Of a stretch of 64,000 bases of DNA, positions 46,662-54,624 are shown piece by piece. Below the pieces are notes generated by a model that was given only the letters and a program-made list of their open reading frames with translations, searched no databases and had not been told where the DNA came from. Numbering within the stretch: the stretch's first letter is position 1; every line of letters starts with the position of its first letter. Both the position numbers and the translations under genes were made by a program. The stretch covers positions 124,001 to 188,000 of the forward strand of contig NZ_CP132194.1 of NCBI RefSeq assembly GCF_030718935.1, written 5' to 3'. The DNA comes from Psychrobacter sp. M13 (lineage in GTDB: Bacteria > Pseudomonadota > Gammaproteobacteria > Pseudomonadales > Moraxellaceae).

Positions 46662-47558
46662 ATGCCTACTATTCATCATCATATTGCCACATTACAAGAG
46701 ACGTTAAAGCCATTGCGTCAGCAACAAAGCATTGCACTAGTGCCGACGATGGGTAACCTACATCAAGGTCATCTTGAGCTAGTAAGACTTGCCCGTCAGC
46801 ACGCTGATATCGTAGTCGTTAGTATCTTTGTCAATCCAACCCAGTTTGGGGTAGGAGAGGATTTTGACAGCTATCCGCGCACCCTTGATGAGGACATAGC
46901 AAAGCTTACCTCGATAGGTGTGGATTATGTCTTTGCCCCTAGCATTAGCGAGATTTATCCTGTGCTGCCACCGCCCACCTTAGTGATGGCAGGTGCTATA
47001 GCCACGCAGTTGTGTGGTCAGTCTCGGCCTACACATTTTGATGGTGTTGGTATTGTTGTCGCCAAACTATTCAATATTATCCAACCTGACAGCGCCATAT
47101 TCGGTCAAAAAGACTATCAGCAGTTGGCTATTATTAAGCAGTTAGTTCGCGACTTAAGCTATCCTATCGAGATCATAGGTGCCCCTATTGTCCGCGCTGA
47201 TGATGGATTAGCCTTATCGTCACGTAATCAATATTTAACGGATAATGAGCGCCAAATAGCACCTAGTCTACAGGCACAGCTAAAGCTTTTAGCAAGTCAG
47301 CTAATGGAGGCTAAACCTGAACAAAAAGTCTTTGAAAGCTTAATAGCCAAAACTAAAAAGCACATGACTGAAATAGGTTTCGACGTTGATTATTTAGAGG
47401 TAAAAACGGCTGAGTTGACAGATCTAAGTGATATACATCTGGCATCTGATTCTAGTAATACTAAGAGTCAGCAGCTAGTTATTTTAGTAGCTGCGCGCTT
47501 GGGTCGTGCACGCTTATTAGATAATCAGCTACTCACTATAAAAAGCACTCCTCAATAG
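46662..47558 (+). CDS. panC: pantothenate synthetase
   Basis: Joins pantoate and beta-alanine using ATP. The HIGH-like motif is in VPTMGNLHQGHLELV; FVNPTQFGVGEDFDSYPRT, FGQKDYQQLAII and ALSSRNQYL are typical substrate- and ATP-binding segments. A TTG directly before the ATG could lengthen it by one residue; ATG 46662 is used, giving 298 residues. Product and substrate connect directly to panB. panD is not in this window. Confidence 0.96.
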   Translation: MPTIHHHIATLQETLKPLRQQQSIALVPTMGNLHQGHLELVRLARQHADIVVVSIFVNPTQFGVGEDFDSYPRTLDEDIAKLTSIGVDYVFAPSISEIYPVLPPPTLVMAGAIATQLCGQSRPTHFDGVGIVVAKLFNIIQPDSAIFGQKDYQQLAIIKQLVRDLSYPIEIIGAPIVRADDGLALSSRNQYLTDNERQIAPSLQAQLKLLASQLMEAKPEQKVFESLIAKTKKHMTEIGFDVDYLEVKTAELTDLSDIHLASDSSNTKSQQLVILVAARLGRARLLDNQLLTIKSTPQ

Positions 47559-47591
47559 TGATTCAATAGACGTAATATAGGATGATGAGTC

Positions 47592-48542
47592 ATGGAAGTA
47601 GCGAATAATGAGCAACACAATGCCATCTCGGCGCAAAAGTTAAATGACGATGTCAGTGTATTGGTCATATCTGGTCGCTCGGGGTCAGGTAAAACGTCAG
47701 TGCTCAATATTTTAGAGGACTTAGGGTATTATGCTATTGATAACCTACCCTTATCGTTGGTTCCTGATGCGGCGTACAAATTGATCAATGAGAGTACTAT
47801 AAAGCGCATTGCTTTAGGGGTCGATATTCGCTCGCCACAGGCAGATTTGTCCAATTTTTCATCGATTCATGATATTTTAAAGCAAGTTTACGGTGAGCAG
47901 ACGGTAAAGGTCATTTACGTAACCGCGCAAGAGAGCACATTAGTGGCACGCTTTAATGCGACGCGTCGGGTTCATCCGCTAATGGCGCAAGACGCTAAAG
48001 ACTCAGATCATACTAGCTACAATCTGCCAGCGGCGATAAAAAAAGAAATAGAGCTGTTAGAGCCGATTGCCAGCTGTGCTGATATTACAATTGATACCAG
48101 TAAGCTTAATATCCATCAGCTAAAAGAGCGGTTGCGTGAGCATATAGGTGCTGATAATAAGATCGTTATAAATCTACTTTCATTTGGCTTTAAGTACGGC
48201 AGTCCTATTGATGCCGACTTTGTGTTTGATGTGCGGATTTTGCCAAACCCACATTGGAGCCCTGCGCTACGTAGCGCTACAGGACTTGATGCGGAGGTTG
48301 GTGAGTTTTTTGCCGAATACCCTGAGGTCGCTGAGATGACAGATGATATCCATCGGTTCTTACAGCGCTGGCTGCCAGATTTTTTACATAATAACCGTCA
48401 TACGGTGACAGTCGCTATTGGCTGTACAGGCGGCAAGCATCGCTCAGTATTTATTACTGAACAGTTAAAAACGAGACTTGCTGATAGTTTACCGAGTGAG
48501 CTAACTTTGGTCGCCAAACATCGCGAAAAACGTCGTTGGTAA
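47592..48542 (+). CDS. rapZ: RNase adapter / nucleotide-binding protein RapZ
   Basis: A 316-residue P-loop protein of the YvcJ/RapZ family. Walker A is GRSGSGKTS (28-36). The conserved ALGVDIRSP segment and the C-terminal NLLSFGFKYGSPIDADFVFDVR and GCTGGKHRSVFI follow; the latter is the RapZ-C sensing/RNA-binding domain. In E. coli RapZ delivers the sRNA GlmZ to RNase E to tune glucosamine-6-phosphate synthesis. Whether GlmZ-like RNAs exist in this organism is not visible. E. coli rapZ lies with ptsN/npr; here it follows panC. A ~16-residue extension precedes the domain. Confidence 0.93.
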   Translation: MEVANNEQHNAISAQKLNDDVSVLVISGRSGSGKTSVLNILEDLGYYAIDNLPLSLVPDAAYKLINESTIKRIALGVDIRSPQADLSNFSSIHDILKQVYGEQTVKVIYVTAQESTLVARFNATRRVHPLMAQDAKDSDHTSYNLPAAIKKEIELLEPIASCADITIDTSKLNIHQLKERLREHIGADNKIVINLLSFGFKYGSPIDADFVFDVRILPNPHWSPALRSATGLDAEVGEFFAEYPEVAEMTDDIHRFLQRWLPDFLHNNRHTVTVAIGCTGGKHRSVFITEQLKTRLADSLPSELTLVAKHREKRRW

Positions 48543-48585
48543 ACACTTGAGTTAATTGCTTATATAGCTCAAACTATTCATCACT

Positions 48586-48617
48586 ATCAAACTTAATTAT
48601 TATCAAACCTTATTATT
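48586..48617. repeat. 16-bp tandem duplication upstream of darP
   Basis: TATCAAACTTAATTAT is followed by TATCAAACCTTATTAT, directly before the darP ribosome-binding site. Confidence 0.65.
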
Positions 48618-48632
48618 ATCTAGAGAGCTTAT

Positions 48633-49142
48633 ATGATTGACTGGTCAGAACAAGACATGCGCGTCTCGCGTACTGAACTAAAAAAATCCCACGAGCGCCT
48701 GCAAGAACTGTCTATTCCGCTGGCAAATCTATCAAAAAAGCAGCTAAAAAAGCTACCTGCTAGTGATTATTTTATGGCGGAGCTGATGGCGCTAGCAGAT
48801 ATAACCAGCGCTACTGCCCGCAACCGTCAGACCAAACGCGTCGGTAAGCTTATCAGTGAAGAAAACCGTCATGAGCTAGTAAAAGCCCTATTTGAAGCGC
48901 ATTTTGCAAGTGAGCAAGTCGCCAAGATTGAGAGCTGGCATAGCCGCTTAAACATCAATGATGAGGGCACGCTTAAACAATTTATCAAGCAATATAAGAT
49001 CTCTGAGCGTAATAGTCTTTACCAGTTATTATTGTGGATTGAGTACGCTAAGCACTTACAAGATGATGAGCTGATGGCAGAAGCTCAAGAAGATTTAGTA
49101 AGCTATATTCGCGAAATCGCTATTTTATCCGATCTAAAATAG
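48633..49142 (+). CDS. darP: dual-action ribosomal maturation protein DarP (YjgA, DUF615)
   Basis: A 169-residue helical protein of the YjgA/DarP family, which associates with late 50S ribosomal precursors. Seen: the basic SRTELKKSHERLQELSIPLANLS, LKKLPASDYFMAELMALADITSATARNRQ and KRVGKLISEEN, all characteristic. The length is normal. GAGAG precedes ATG 48633. A strong bidirectional terminator follows, closing the long plus-strand run that began at mazG. Confidence 0.92.
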   Translation: MIDWSEQDMRVSRTELKKSHERLQELSIPLANLSKKQLKKLPASDYFMAELMALADITSATARNRQTKRVGKLISEENRHELVKALFEAHFASEQVAKIESWHSRLNINDEGTLKQFIKQYKISERNSLYQLLLWIEYAKHLQDDELMAEAQEDLVSYIREIAILSDLK

Positions 49143-49188
49143 TTTTTAATACTTTGCGTGCTATATTTCGCTTGTTAAAGCAGCCTAT

Positions 49189-49226
49189 AAAAAAAGCCAA
49201 TCATAATTGAAATGATTGGCTTTTTT
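49189..49226. terminator. bidirectional rho-independent terminator
   Basis: Perfect stem AAAAAAGCCAATCAT / ATGATTGGCTTTTTT around a 7-base loop, between convergent darP and dsbA. Confidence 0.9.
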
Positions 49227-49261
49227 ATGCTGTTTTTGTGAATTCAGTTTTTGTAAATCAG

Positions 49262-49882
49262 TTACTTTTTCTCAGCGCGTACCTTGTCGACCAAATAATC
49301 GACCACTTTAGGTACATTTGCAGGATCACCTGTGACTACGTATTTGCCATGAACGACTACTGCAGGTACGCCCGTTAATTGATAACGCTTAGCGCCCGCT
49401 TGTGAGCGACCGATTTTAGTGCCGACAGCAAACGAGTTATACAAACTATTAAATTTCTTTTGATCCACACCTTTAGAGCCATACCAATTGGCCAGTGACT
49501 TTTGATCAAATAGTTTTTTTCCATCTTTTTGTACAGCGTCAAACAAGGCATCATGGGTTTTATCTTCAAAGCCTAGCAACTGTGCGGCATAAAACCCACG
49601 AGCGCTAGCTTCCCAAACAGGGTTTAGAGCTGCTGGCGTCTTAAAGAATGCCACATCTTTATCTTTAGTTTTAGACCACTTATCCATGTGCGGGTGGAGA
49701 GCATAACAATGTGGACAACCGTACCAAAAAAAGTCACGAACGATGATACTATCACCACTGATTTTTTCTGGGTTATCGAGTACACGGTAATCCTTGCCAG
49801 CGACATAGTCAGCTGCCTGTACGCCCATATTGGCAAGACCAATAGCGCAAGCCAAACCAGTCAATGCGATAACACGTTTCAT
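49262..49882 (-). CDS. dsbA: thiol:disulfide interchange protein DsbA
   Basis: Periplasmic thioredoxin-fold oxidase that introduces disulfide bonds into exported proteins. Signal peptide MKRVIALTGLACAIGLANMGVQA; active site CPHC in FFWYGCPHCYALHP; cis-Pro loop TGVPAVVVHGKY. With ATG 49882 (AAGGAAA upstream) the protein is 206 residues, the DsbA norm. The frame continues to 49990, but that part would precede the signal peptide and is rejected. Its reoxidant DsbB is not in the window. Possible local clients include the two-cysteine exported protein at 4646, by inference only. Confidence 0.96.
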   Translation of the reverse strand: MKRVIALTGLACAIGLANMGVQAADYVAGKDYRVLDNPEKISGDSIIVRDFFWYGCPHCYALHPHMDKWSKTKDKDVAFFKTPAALNPVWEASARGFYAAQLLGFEDKTHDALFDAVQKDGKKLFDQKSLANWYGSKGVDQKKFNSLYNSFAVGTKIGRSQAGAKRYQLTGVPAVVVHGKYVVTGDPANVPKVVDYLVDKVRAEKK

Positions 49883-50350
49883 AAATTTTCCTTGAGAGTC
49901 TTGAGGTATAAATACTATAAATATAATGCTATGAATAAATCCAATAAGGCTATCTAGTTTGTCGGCCACTTCACTTAGCTTGCTTAGCAATTTACTATGA
50001 TAAACGATTAAGATCTAATTTGCCTATAGTAACGCAAAATGAGTATGATTGTGAATCGTATTCTTAACCAAAGGTTGCAAGCATGTAGGCGTTATTTAGA
50101 CAGGCTTACTTGTACTTGTTCAAGCTCATCAAAATGCTCATAAGTATGCAAAGCATTCGTCTAGATATGCAAAGCAGTCGTCGCTAATTAGAGTATCTGA
50201 CTGGTAATAAGTCTAACGACATATACAAACCTTCACTATGCGTTTACGACAAAATCGCAAGGGTCATGCTAACATTGAATGACTATAAAGACGTATAATA
50301 TTAGACATATAACAATATTGACCCTATTAATGATAATCAAGGAAAATGCT
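49883..50350. other. intergenic region, no gene seen
   Basis: About 470 bases between the divergent dsbA and ubiG. It is AT-rich, with no credible open frame or RNA gene; promoters for both genes are expected. Confidence 0.5.
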
Positions 50351-51220
50351 ATGAGCTCAGCTGCGCCTTTGGATGCTTTGCAAAGTACCCATGCTAATGA
50401 TCACAATAAAAATGATCTTGATATCAGTGCTAACCAAGATATCGCTGCTAACCAAGATGCCACCGCTAACGTCGATCCTAGTGAGGTAGATAAGTTCAAT
50501 AAACTAGCGAGCGAGTGGTGGGATAAAACAGGCGCATTTGCAACGTTACATGAGATCAATCCACTGCGCCTCAACTGGATAGAGGACAATGTAAAGCGTG
50601 GCTACAAAGGTAATAATGACAGCTTAGATACTGGCTTTGATACTAGCCTAGCGGGCAAAAAGATCGTTGATGTTGGTTGCGGTGGTGGTATTTTATCTGA
50701 ATCTATGGCTCGTCGTGGTGCTGAGGTTACGGGTATTGATTTAGGCGTTGAAAATCTAAAAGCGGCTAGTGTCCATGCTGAGCAAAGCAGCTTGACTGAT
50801 ACTTTGAGCTATAAGCATATTGCAGTTGAACGCTTTGCCGCGCAGCATACAGGGCAATTCGATGTAGTGACCTGTATGGAGATGCTAGAGCATGTACCCG
50901 ATCCCAGCGCTATCGTACAAGCCTGCTTTGACATGCTAGCCCCAGGCGGTGTCTGTGTGCTTTCTACTATTAATCGTAATCCTAAGTCCTATCTGTTTGC
51001 TATTATCGGCGCAGAGTATGTATTGCGTTTGTTGGATCGCGGTACTCATGATTATGCCAAATTCATTACGCCAAGCGAGCTGGACAAAATGGCTACCAAT
51101 GCTGGATTTACGCGCCAAGATATCATCGGACTACACTACAATCCGATTACGAAGCGCTATTGGCTGGCACAAAATGTCGATGTCAACTATATGATGGCAG
51201 TACAAAAACCATTAGCGTAG
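50351..51220 (+). CDS. ubiG: ubiquinone biosynthesis O-methyltransferase
   Basis: SAM-dependent enzyme performing both O-methylations of ubiquinone synthesis. DVGCGGGILSESMARRGAEVTGID is motif I, DVVTCMEMLEHVPDP motif II/post-I, and APGGVCVLSTINRNPKSY motif III. EVDKFNKLASEWWDKTGAF and LNWIE are UbiG-specific. ATG 50351 has AAGGAA upstream; the longer frame from 50279 is disregarded. The first ~45 residues are an Asn/Asp/Ala-rich extension including near-repeats SANQDIAANQDATANVD. gph follows in the same direction, the ubiG-gph order found in Pseudomonas. Confidence 0.96.
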   Translation: MSSAAPLDALQSTHANDHNKNDLDISANQDIAANQDATANVDPSEVDKFNKLASEWWDKTGAFATLHEINPLRLNWIEDNVKRGYKGNNDSLDTGFDTSLAGKKIVDVGCGGGILSESMARRGAEVTGIDLGVENLKAASVHAEQSSLTDTLSYKHIAVERFAAQHTGQFDVVTCMEMLEHVPDPSAIVQACFDMLAPGGVCVLSTINRNPKSYLFAIIGAEYVLRLLDRGTHDYAKFITPSELDKMATNAGFTRQDIIGLHYNPITKRYWLAQNVDVNYMMAVQKPLA

Positions 51221-51240
51221 ATTTAAAGTATGGTATTGAT

Positions 51241-51330
51241 AATCTAAGTACTACTAATCTAAATGCTAATAGCCTAAATATTAATAACTTAAATACTAAT
51301 AACGTAAATACTAATAAATTAATAATAAGA
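51241..51330. repeat. six-unit imperfect 15-bp tandem repeat between ubiG and gph
   Basis: Six consecutive 15-base units, e.g. AATCTAAATGCTAAT, AGCCTAAATATTAAT, AACTTAAATACTAAT and AACGTAAATACTAAT, fill most of the gap. The core TAAATACTAAT resembles, in reverse complement, the sucA-sucB repeat (TAAATACTGTT). Confidence 0.88.
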
Positions 51331-51344
51331 TAAGAGCTTTTATC

Positions 51345-52055
51345 ATGACTAACTTTGTAAATGCGGTACTGTTCGATCTCGATGGAACTTTGGTTGACAC
51401 TGCCGCAGACTTTGTGCGTATTATCGGCAAAATGAGTCTTGAGAATAACTGGCAAGCGCCTGATCAGAATGATATCCGTGAGCAAGTCTCAGCTGGAGCC
51501 TCAGCGATGGTACAGTTGATGCTCCGGCACAATGGACAGACCGTCGTCAGCCAAGAAGAGCTACTTGAGTTTCGACAGCAGTTCTTGGATGATTATGAAG
51601 CGGATATTTGTGTCGATAGCTGTCTTTTTGAGCAACTTGATGAAGTATTAATTTTCTTGGAATCAAAACAAGTACCTTGGGGTATTGTCACTAACAAGCC
51701 ACGCTACTTGGCTGAACAATTACTAGAAAAAATGAACTTGCACGAGCGCTGTACCGTACTGGTCTGTCCTGATGATGTGGCGCGTACTAAGCCCGATCCT
51801 GAGCCTATGTATTTGGCGCTAGAAAAGCTAGGCATGCCGCGTGGTGGCGCGGCTAGCGTGTTATATGTGGGCGATCATATCCGTGATATTGAGGCGGGCA
51901 GGGCAGCTGGTATGCCAACTATTTTGGCGGCATATGGCTATATTCCACCAGAGGATCAAAAAACTATTAAGAAGTGGAACGCAACATACATTGTCGAGAC
52001 CCCGATGCAGCTAAAAAATCTGTTAGTGAATTCTGGCAAATTTGATTATTTATAG
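51345..52055 (+). CDS. gph: phosphoglycolate phosphatase-like HAD hydrolase
   Basis: A 236-residue HAD-superfamily phosphatase. Motif I is LFDLDGTLVDTAADF (nucleophile Asp first, acid Asp third), motif II the Thr in GIVTNKP, motif III Lys in RTKPDPEP and motif IV VGDHIRDIEAGRAAG. The small cap and the position after ubiG fit the Gph/MupP family, which in Pseudomonas includes N-acetylmuramic acid 6-phosphate phosphatase. I cannot separate phosphoglycolate from MurNAc-6P activity by eye. AAGAG lies before ATG 51345, at the edge of the repeat array. Confidence 0.88.
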   Translation: MTNFVNAVLFDLDGTLVDTAADFVRIIGKMSLENNWQAPDQNDIREQVSAGASAMVQLMLRHNGQTVVSQEELLEFRQQFLDDYEADICVDSCLFEQLDEVLIFLESKQVPWGIVTNKPRYLAEQLLEKMNLHERCTVLVCPDDVARTKPDPEPMYLALEKLGMPRGGAASVLYVGDHIRDIEAGRAAGMPTILAAYGYIPPEDQKTIKKWNATYIVETPMQLKNLLVNSGKFDYL

Positions 52056-52131
52056 TGCAATCCTCTACACACCTTTTAAAGTTGAACGTTTTTAAATCCC
52101 CTATAAATTCTAAAAGATAAGTATCAAGTCT

Positions 52132-52956
52132 ATGACCAATTATTCTCACAAAGACACCGAACAAACTACTAAGCAAGATTCTAATCACTCATTGACTCAT
52201 GAGGAGATTCGTAACTTTGTCGCCACCGAGAATTGCTTACAAGGCAAGACTATCTTGGTGACAGGTGCAGGGGCAGGTATTGGACGCGTTGCGGCTTTGA
52301 GTTATGCAAGCTATGGTGCAACGGTGCTATTATTAGGCCGTACTAGTAGCAAGCTAGAAGCGGTTTATGACGAGATTGAGAGCAGTGGTGGTAAGCAACC
52401 TGCTATCTTACCGATGGATTTGGAAAAGGCCAGTTACGCAGAGATGCAGCAGTTAGAAGGATTGATCAATAAAGAGTTCGGTCAACTTGATGGTATATTA
52501 AACAATGCAGGCATACTTGGCGAGATGACGCCGCTTGAGATGTATGATGTCGATACTTTTACTAAAGTTATGCAAGTGAACTTTACCGCAACTTTTATGC
52601 TGACCCAAGCGCTATTGCCACTATTAAAAGACGCAGCTAACGGCTCTATCGTATTTACATCAAGCACAGTTGGCACGCATCCACGCGCGTTTTGGGGTGC
52701 TTATGCGCTATCAAAACAAGGCGTTGAGGGTATGAGTGATATCTTTACTCAAGAGACTCAAAATACGACTAATTTGCGCTTTAACTGTATTAATCCAGGC
52801 GGTACCCGTACTAACATGCGCGCGCATGCGTTCCCTGGCGAGAGTCCTATGAGTTTAAAGACCCCTGAGGACATTATGGCAGGTTATATTTGCTTGATGA
52901 GTGATGATAGTATCGGCGTACGCGGACAAGTGGTGGCGCTACAGCCAAAACAGTAA
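52132..52956 (+). CDS. SDR-family oxidoreductase (YciK-like)
   Basis: A 274-residue short-chain dehydrogenase. The NADP-binding TGAGAGIGR, the structural LNNAG (as ILNNAGILGEM), the catalytic Ser in VFTSSTVG and the YxxxK in GAYALSKQG are all present. The protein resembles YciK, which in several gammaproteobacteria follows gph, and the order ubiG-gph-yciK here agrees. The substrate of YciK proteins is unknown. A ~30-residue polar extension precedes the Rossmann fold. The C-terminus ends with the typical GQVVALQPKQ. Confidence 0.9.
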   Translation: MTNYSHKDTEQTTKQDSNHSLTHEEIRNFVATENCLQGKTILVTGAGAGIGRVAALSYASYGATVLLLGRTSSKLEAVYDEIESSGGKQPAILPMDLEKASYAEMQQLEGLINKEFGQLDGILNNAGILGEMTPLEMYDVDTFTKVMQVNFTATFMLTQALLPLLKDAANGSIVFTSSTVGTHPRAFWGAYALSKQGVEGMSDIFTQETQNTTNLRFNCINPGGTRTNMRAHAFPGESPMSLKTPEDIMAGYICLMSDDSIGVRGQVVALQPKQ

Positions 52957-53147
52957 TGCTCTAAATCATATGCTTTGATCTCTATCGTTTGAACCCTATA
53001 ATTTTTGCTTAAATTGTGTGAATAACTAAGTCGATTAGCCTATTGAAATAAGCTAAACCTAACCCCATCTAGCTGTTCTTAAAGACTTTATTATATTAAT
53101 AATAATCTTAGAGTCAAAATTTTTAAAACCATTAAAAAGGATAAGTT

Positions 53148-53414
53148 ATGGCAGGTGGATGGGCAAGAGATGGGGCAGAGCATGAGCAGATGGACGCGAC
53201 CGTCAATGATGCATTAGAGCGCGTGCGTAGCTCGCTACCTAAAGGGGATAGTGCAGAATTCTGTGATGAGTGCGGTAATGCTATTCCAGAGGCGCGGCGA
53301 ATAGCCGTACTTGGCGTACAGCACTGTATAGGCTGTCAAAATGAGCTTGAAAGAGAAGCCAAAGCTATTGAGCTATTTAATCGCCGTGGCAGTAAAGACA
53401 GTCAACTACGTTGA
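53148..53414 (+). CDS. DksA/TraR C4-type zinc-finger protein
   Basis: An 88-residue protein of the TraR/YbiI type. Four cysteines form CDECGNAIP...HCIGCQ (CxxC-x17-CxxC), the zinc finger shared with DksA. Ahead of it lies a short helical stretch with DATVNDALERVRS but not the long DksA coiled coil. TraR-like proteins can bind the RNA polymerase secondary channel and mimic DksA-ppGpp; that function here is inference. A conserved N-terminal AGGWARDGAEHEQMD is typical of the YbiI subgroup. AAGGAT precedes ATG 53148. It ends at a terminator convergent with ompR. Confidence 0.9.
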   Translation: MAGGWARDGAEHEQMDATVNDALERVRSSLPKGDSAEFCDECGNAIPEARRIAVLGVQHCIGCQNELEREAKAIELFNRRGSKDSQLR

Positions 53415-53458
53415 AGTGGATGTTTATCATTAATTTATTGTGAATTATTCAGCTCCAT

Positions 53459-53493
53459 AAAAAACCCCTGCCAAATAATGGTCAGGGGTTTTA
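53459..53493. terminator. bidirectional rho-independent terminator
   Basis: Stem AAAACCCCTG-CC / GG-CAGGGGTTTT with one mismatch, flanked by T runs on both strands, between the TraR-like gene and ompR. Confidence 0.85.
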
Positions 53494-53521
53494 TTTTTTT
53501 ACTAATATACAGAGCCGTTAG

Positions 53522-54286
53522 CTATTCTGTGTCAGCACTAGTCGCTTCTGGCTCAGCTTCGTCTGGTACGAATACGTAACCTACACCCCAAACGGTCTGA
53601 ATATAACGGGCTTGTGAAGGGTTATCCTCAATCAAACGACGCAAGCGTGAGACTTGTACGTCGATAGAGCGCTCCATAGCACCCCACTCACGACCACGGG
53701 CTAGGTTCATTAGCTTATCACGAGTCAAGGGCTCACGCGGATGCTGAACTAAGGCTTTGAGTACAGAGAACTCACCTGTAGTTAAAGTGACGACGTTACC
53801 ATCACGCTTTAAGGTACGTGTAGATAGATCAAGCGTCCATGGACCAAACTCGACCACCTCTAGCTGATAACTAGGCGCACCTGGTAGCTCACGGTTTTGA
53901 CGACGTAGCACAGCTTTGATACGGGCGAGCAGCTCTTTTGGATTAAAGGGCTTGGGCAAGTAGTCATCAGCGCCTGCTTCCAAGCCGGCGATACGATCCG
54001 CATCGCCGCCTTTTGCAGTCAACATAATGATAGGAATATCCGCATTATCTTCACGCAAGCGCTTACAGATACTGATACCGTCTTCGCCTGGTAGCATCAG
54101 ATCTAACACCACTAAGGAGAACAGTTCACGTTGCATGAGTTTATCCATCTGACTACCGTCATGCGCGGTACGCACGACAAAACCATCATCTTCTAGGAAG
54201 CGTTGTAGCAAAGAGCGCAAGCGGGCGTCATCATCAACAACTAAAATGCGCTGAGTCATAGTATCTAAGCTTTTATTATCAGTCAT
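53522..54286 (-). CDS. ompR: OmpR-type response regulator
   Basis: A 254-residue two-domain regulator. The receiver has VVDDDARLRSLL, phosphoacceptor Asp62 in LVVLDLMLPGEDG, Thr in MLTAKG and Lys in LPKPFNPKELLARI. The winged-helix domain has LTTGEFSVLKALV, RSIDVQVSRLRRLIE and VWGVGYVFVPD, which are very close to OmpR of osmoregulation. EnvZ usually follows ompR, but here the next gene is convergent and a terminator lies 30 bases after the stop, so no kinase is encoded at this locus. AAGGA precedes ATG 54286; an internal ATG at 54259 is possible. Confidence 0.92.
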   Translation of the reverse strand: MTDNKSLDTMTQRILVVDDDARLRSLLQRFLEDDGFVVRTAHDGSQMDKLMQRELFSLVVLDLMLPGEDGISICKRLREDNADIPIIMLTAKGGDADRIAGLEAGADDYLPKPFNPKELLARIKAVLRRQNRELPGAPSYQLEVVEFGPWTLDLSTRTLKRDGNVVTLTTGEFSVLKALVQHPREPLTRDKLMNLARGREWGAMERSIDVQVSRLRRLIEDNPSQARYIQTVWGVGYVFVPDEAEPEATSADTE

Positions 54287-54624
54287 GAATAAATCCTTTA
54301 TTGAGCGTTATTATTGTCAAAGGCTACGAATAAGTCAGTTATTGTCCACTAGATTGAGATAGCTAAAAGTTAATATCACCTTATCACAGCTTTGAGGCAA
54401 CCGTCAGTTATAACTAATATATATGGGTTCACCGCTTTAGTGTATAAGATTGCATCACTAAATGCATCACTCATAGACATAAATGCTGTATGCGTTTGTT
54501 TACTACGCCGACAAATCTATAATTAAAGGTTAATTTGAGGCTAAAAAGCGATAAAAAACTGCGATAAGAGAAAAAGGATTTTTATTCATCCAGCTTTTGC
54601 TATAATGCCAAACACCATTTCTCA
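54287..54624. other. divergent intergenic region ompR/tex
   Basis: About 340 bases with no gene. It carries the probable tex promoter (separate entry) and should carry the ompR promoter on the other strand. Confidence 0.5.
54598..54606 (+). promoter_or_regulatory. probable extended -10 promoter element for tex
   Basis: TGCTATAAT is a perfect consensus extended -10 (TGnTATAAT); the -35 region is only T-rich. Transcription would begin near 54613, leaving a very short leader before ATG 54625 or 27 bases before ATG 54640. Confidence 0.5.

Noticed and set aside
51183..51485. 100-codon minus-strand frame with Leu/Phe-rich pentapeptide repeats
   Set aside because: It is the antisense of the 15-bp repeat array and of the gph start; the repeat explains the apparent membrane-like peptide.
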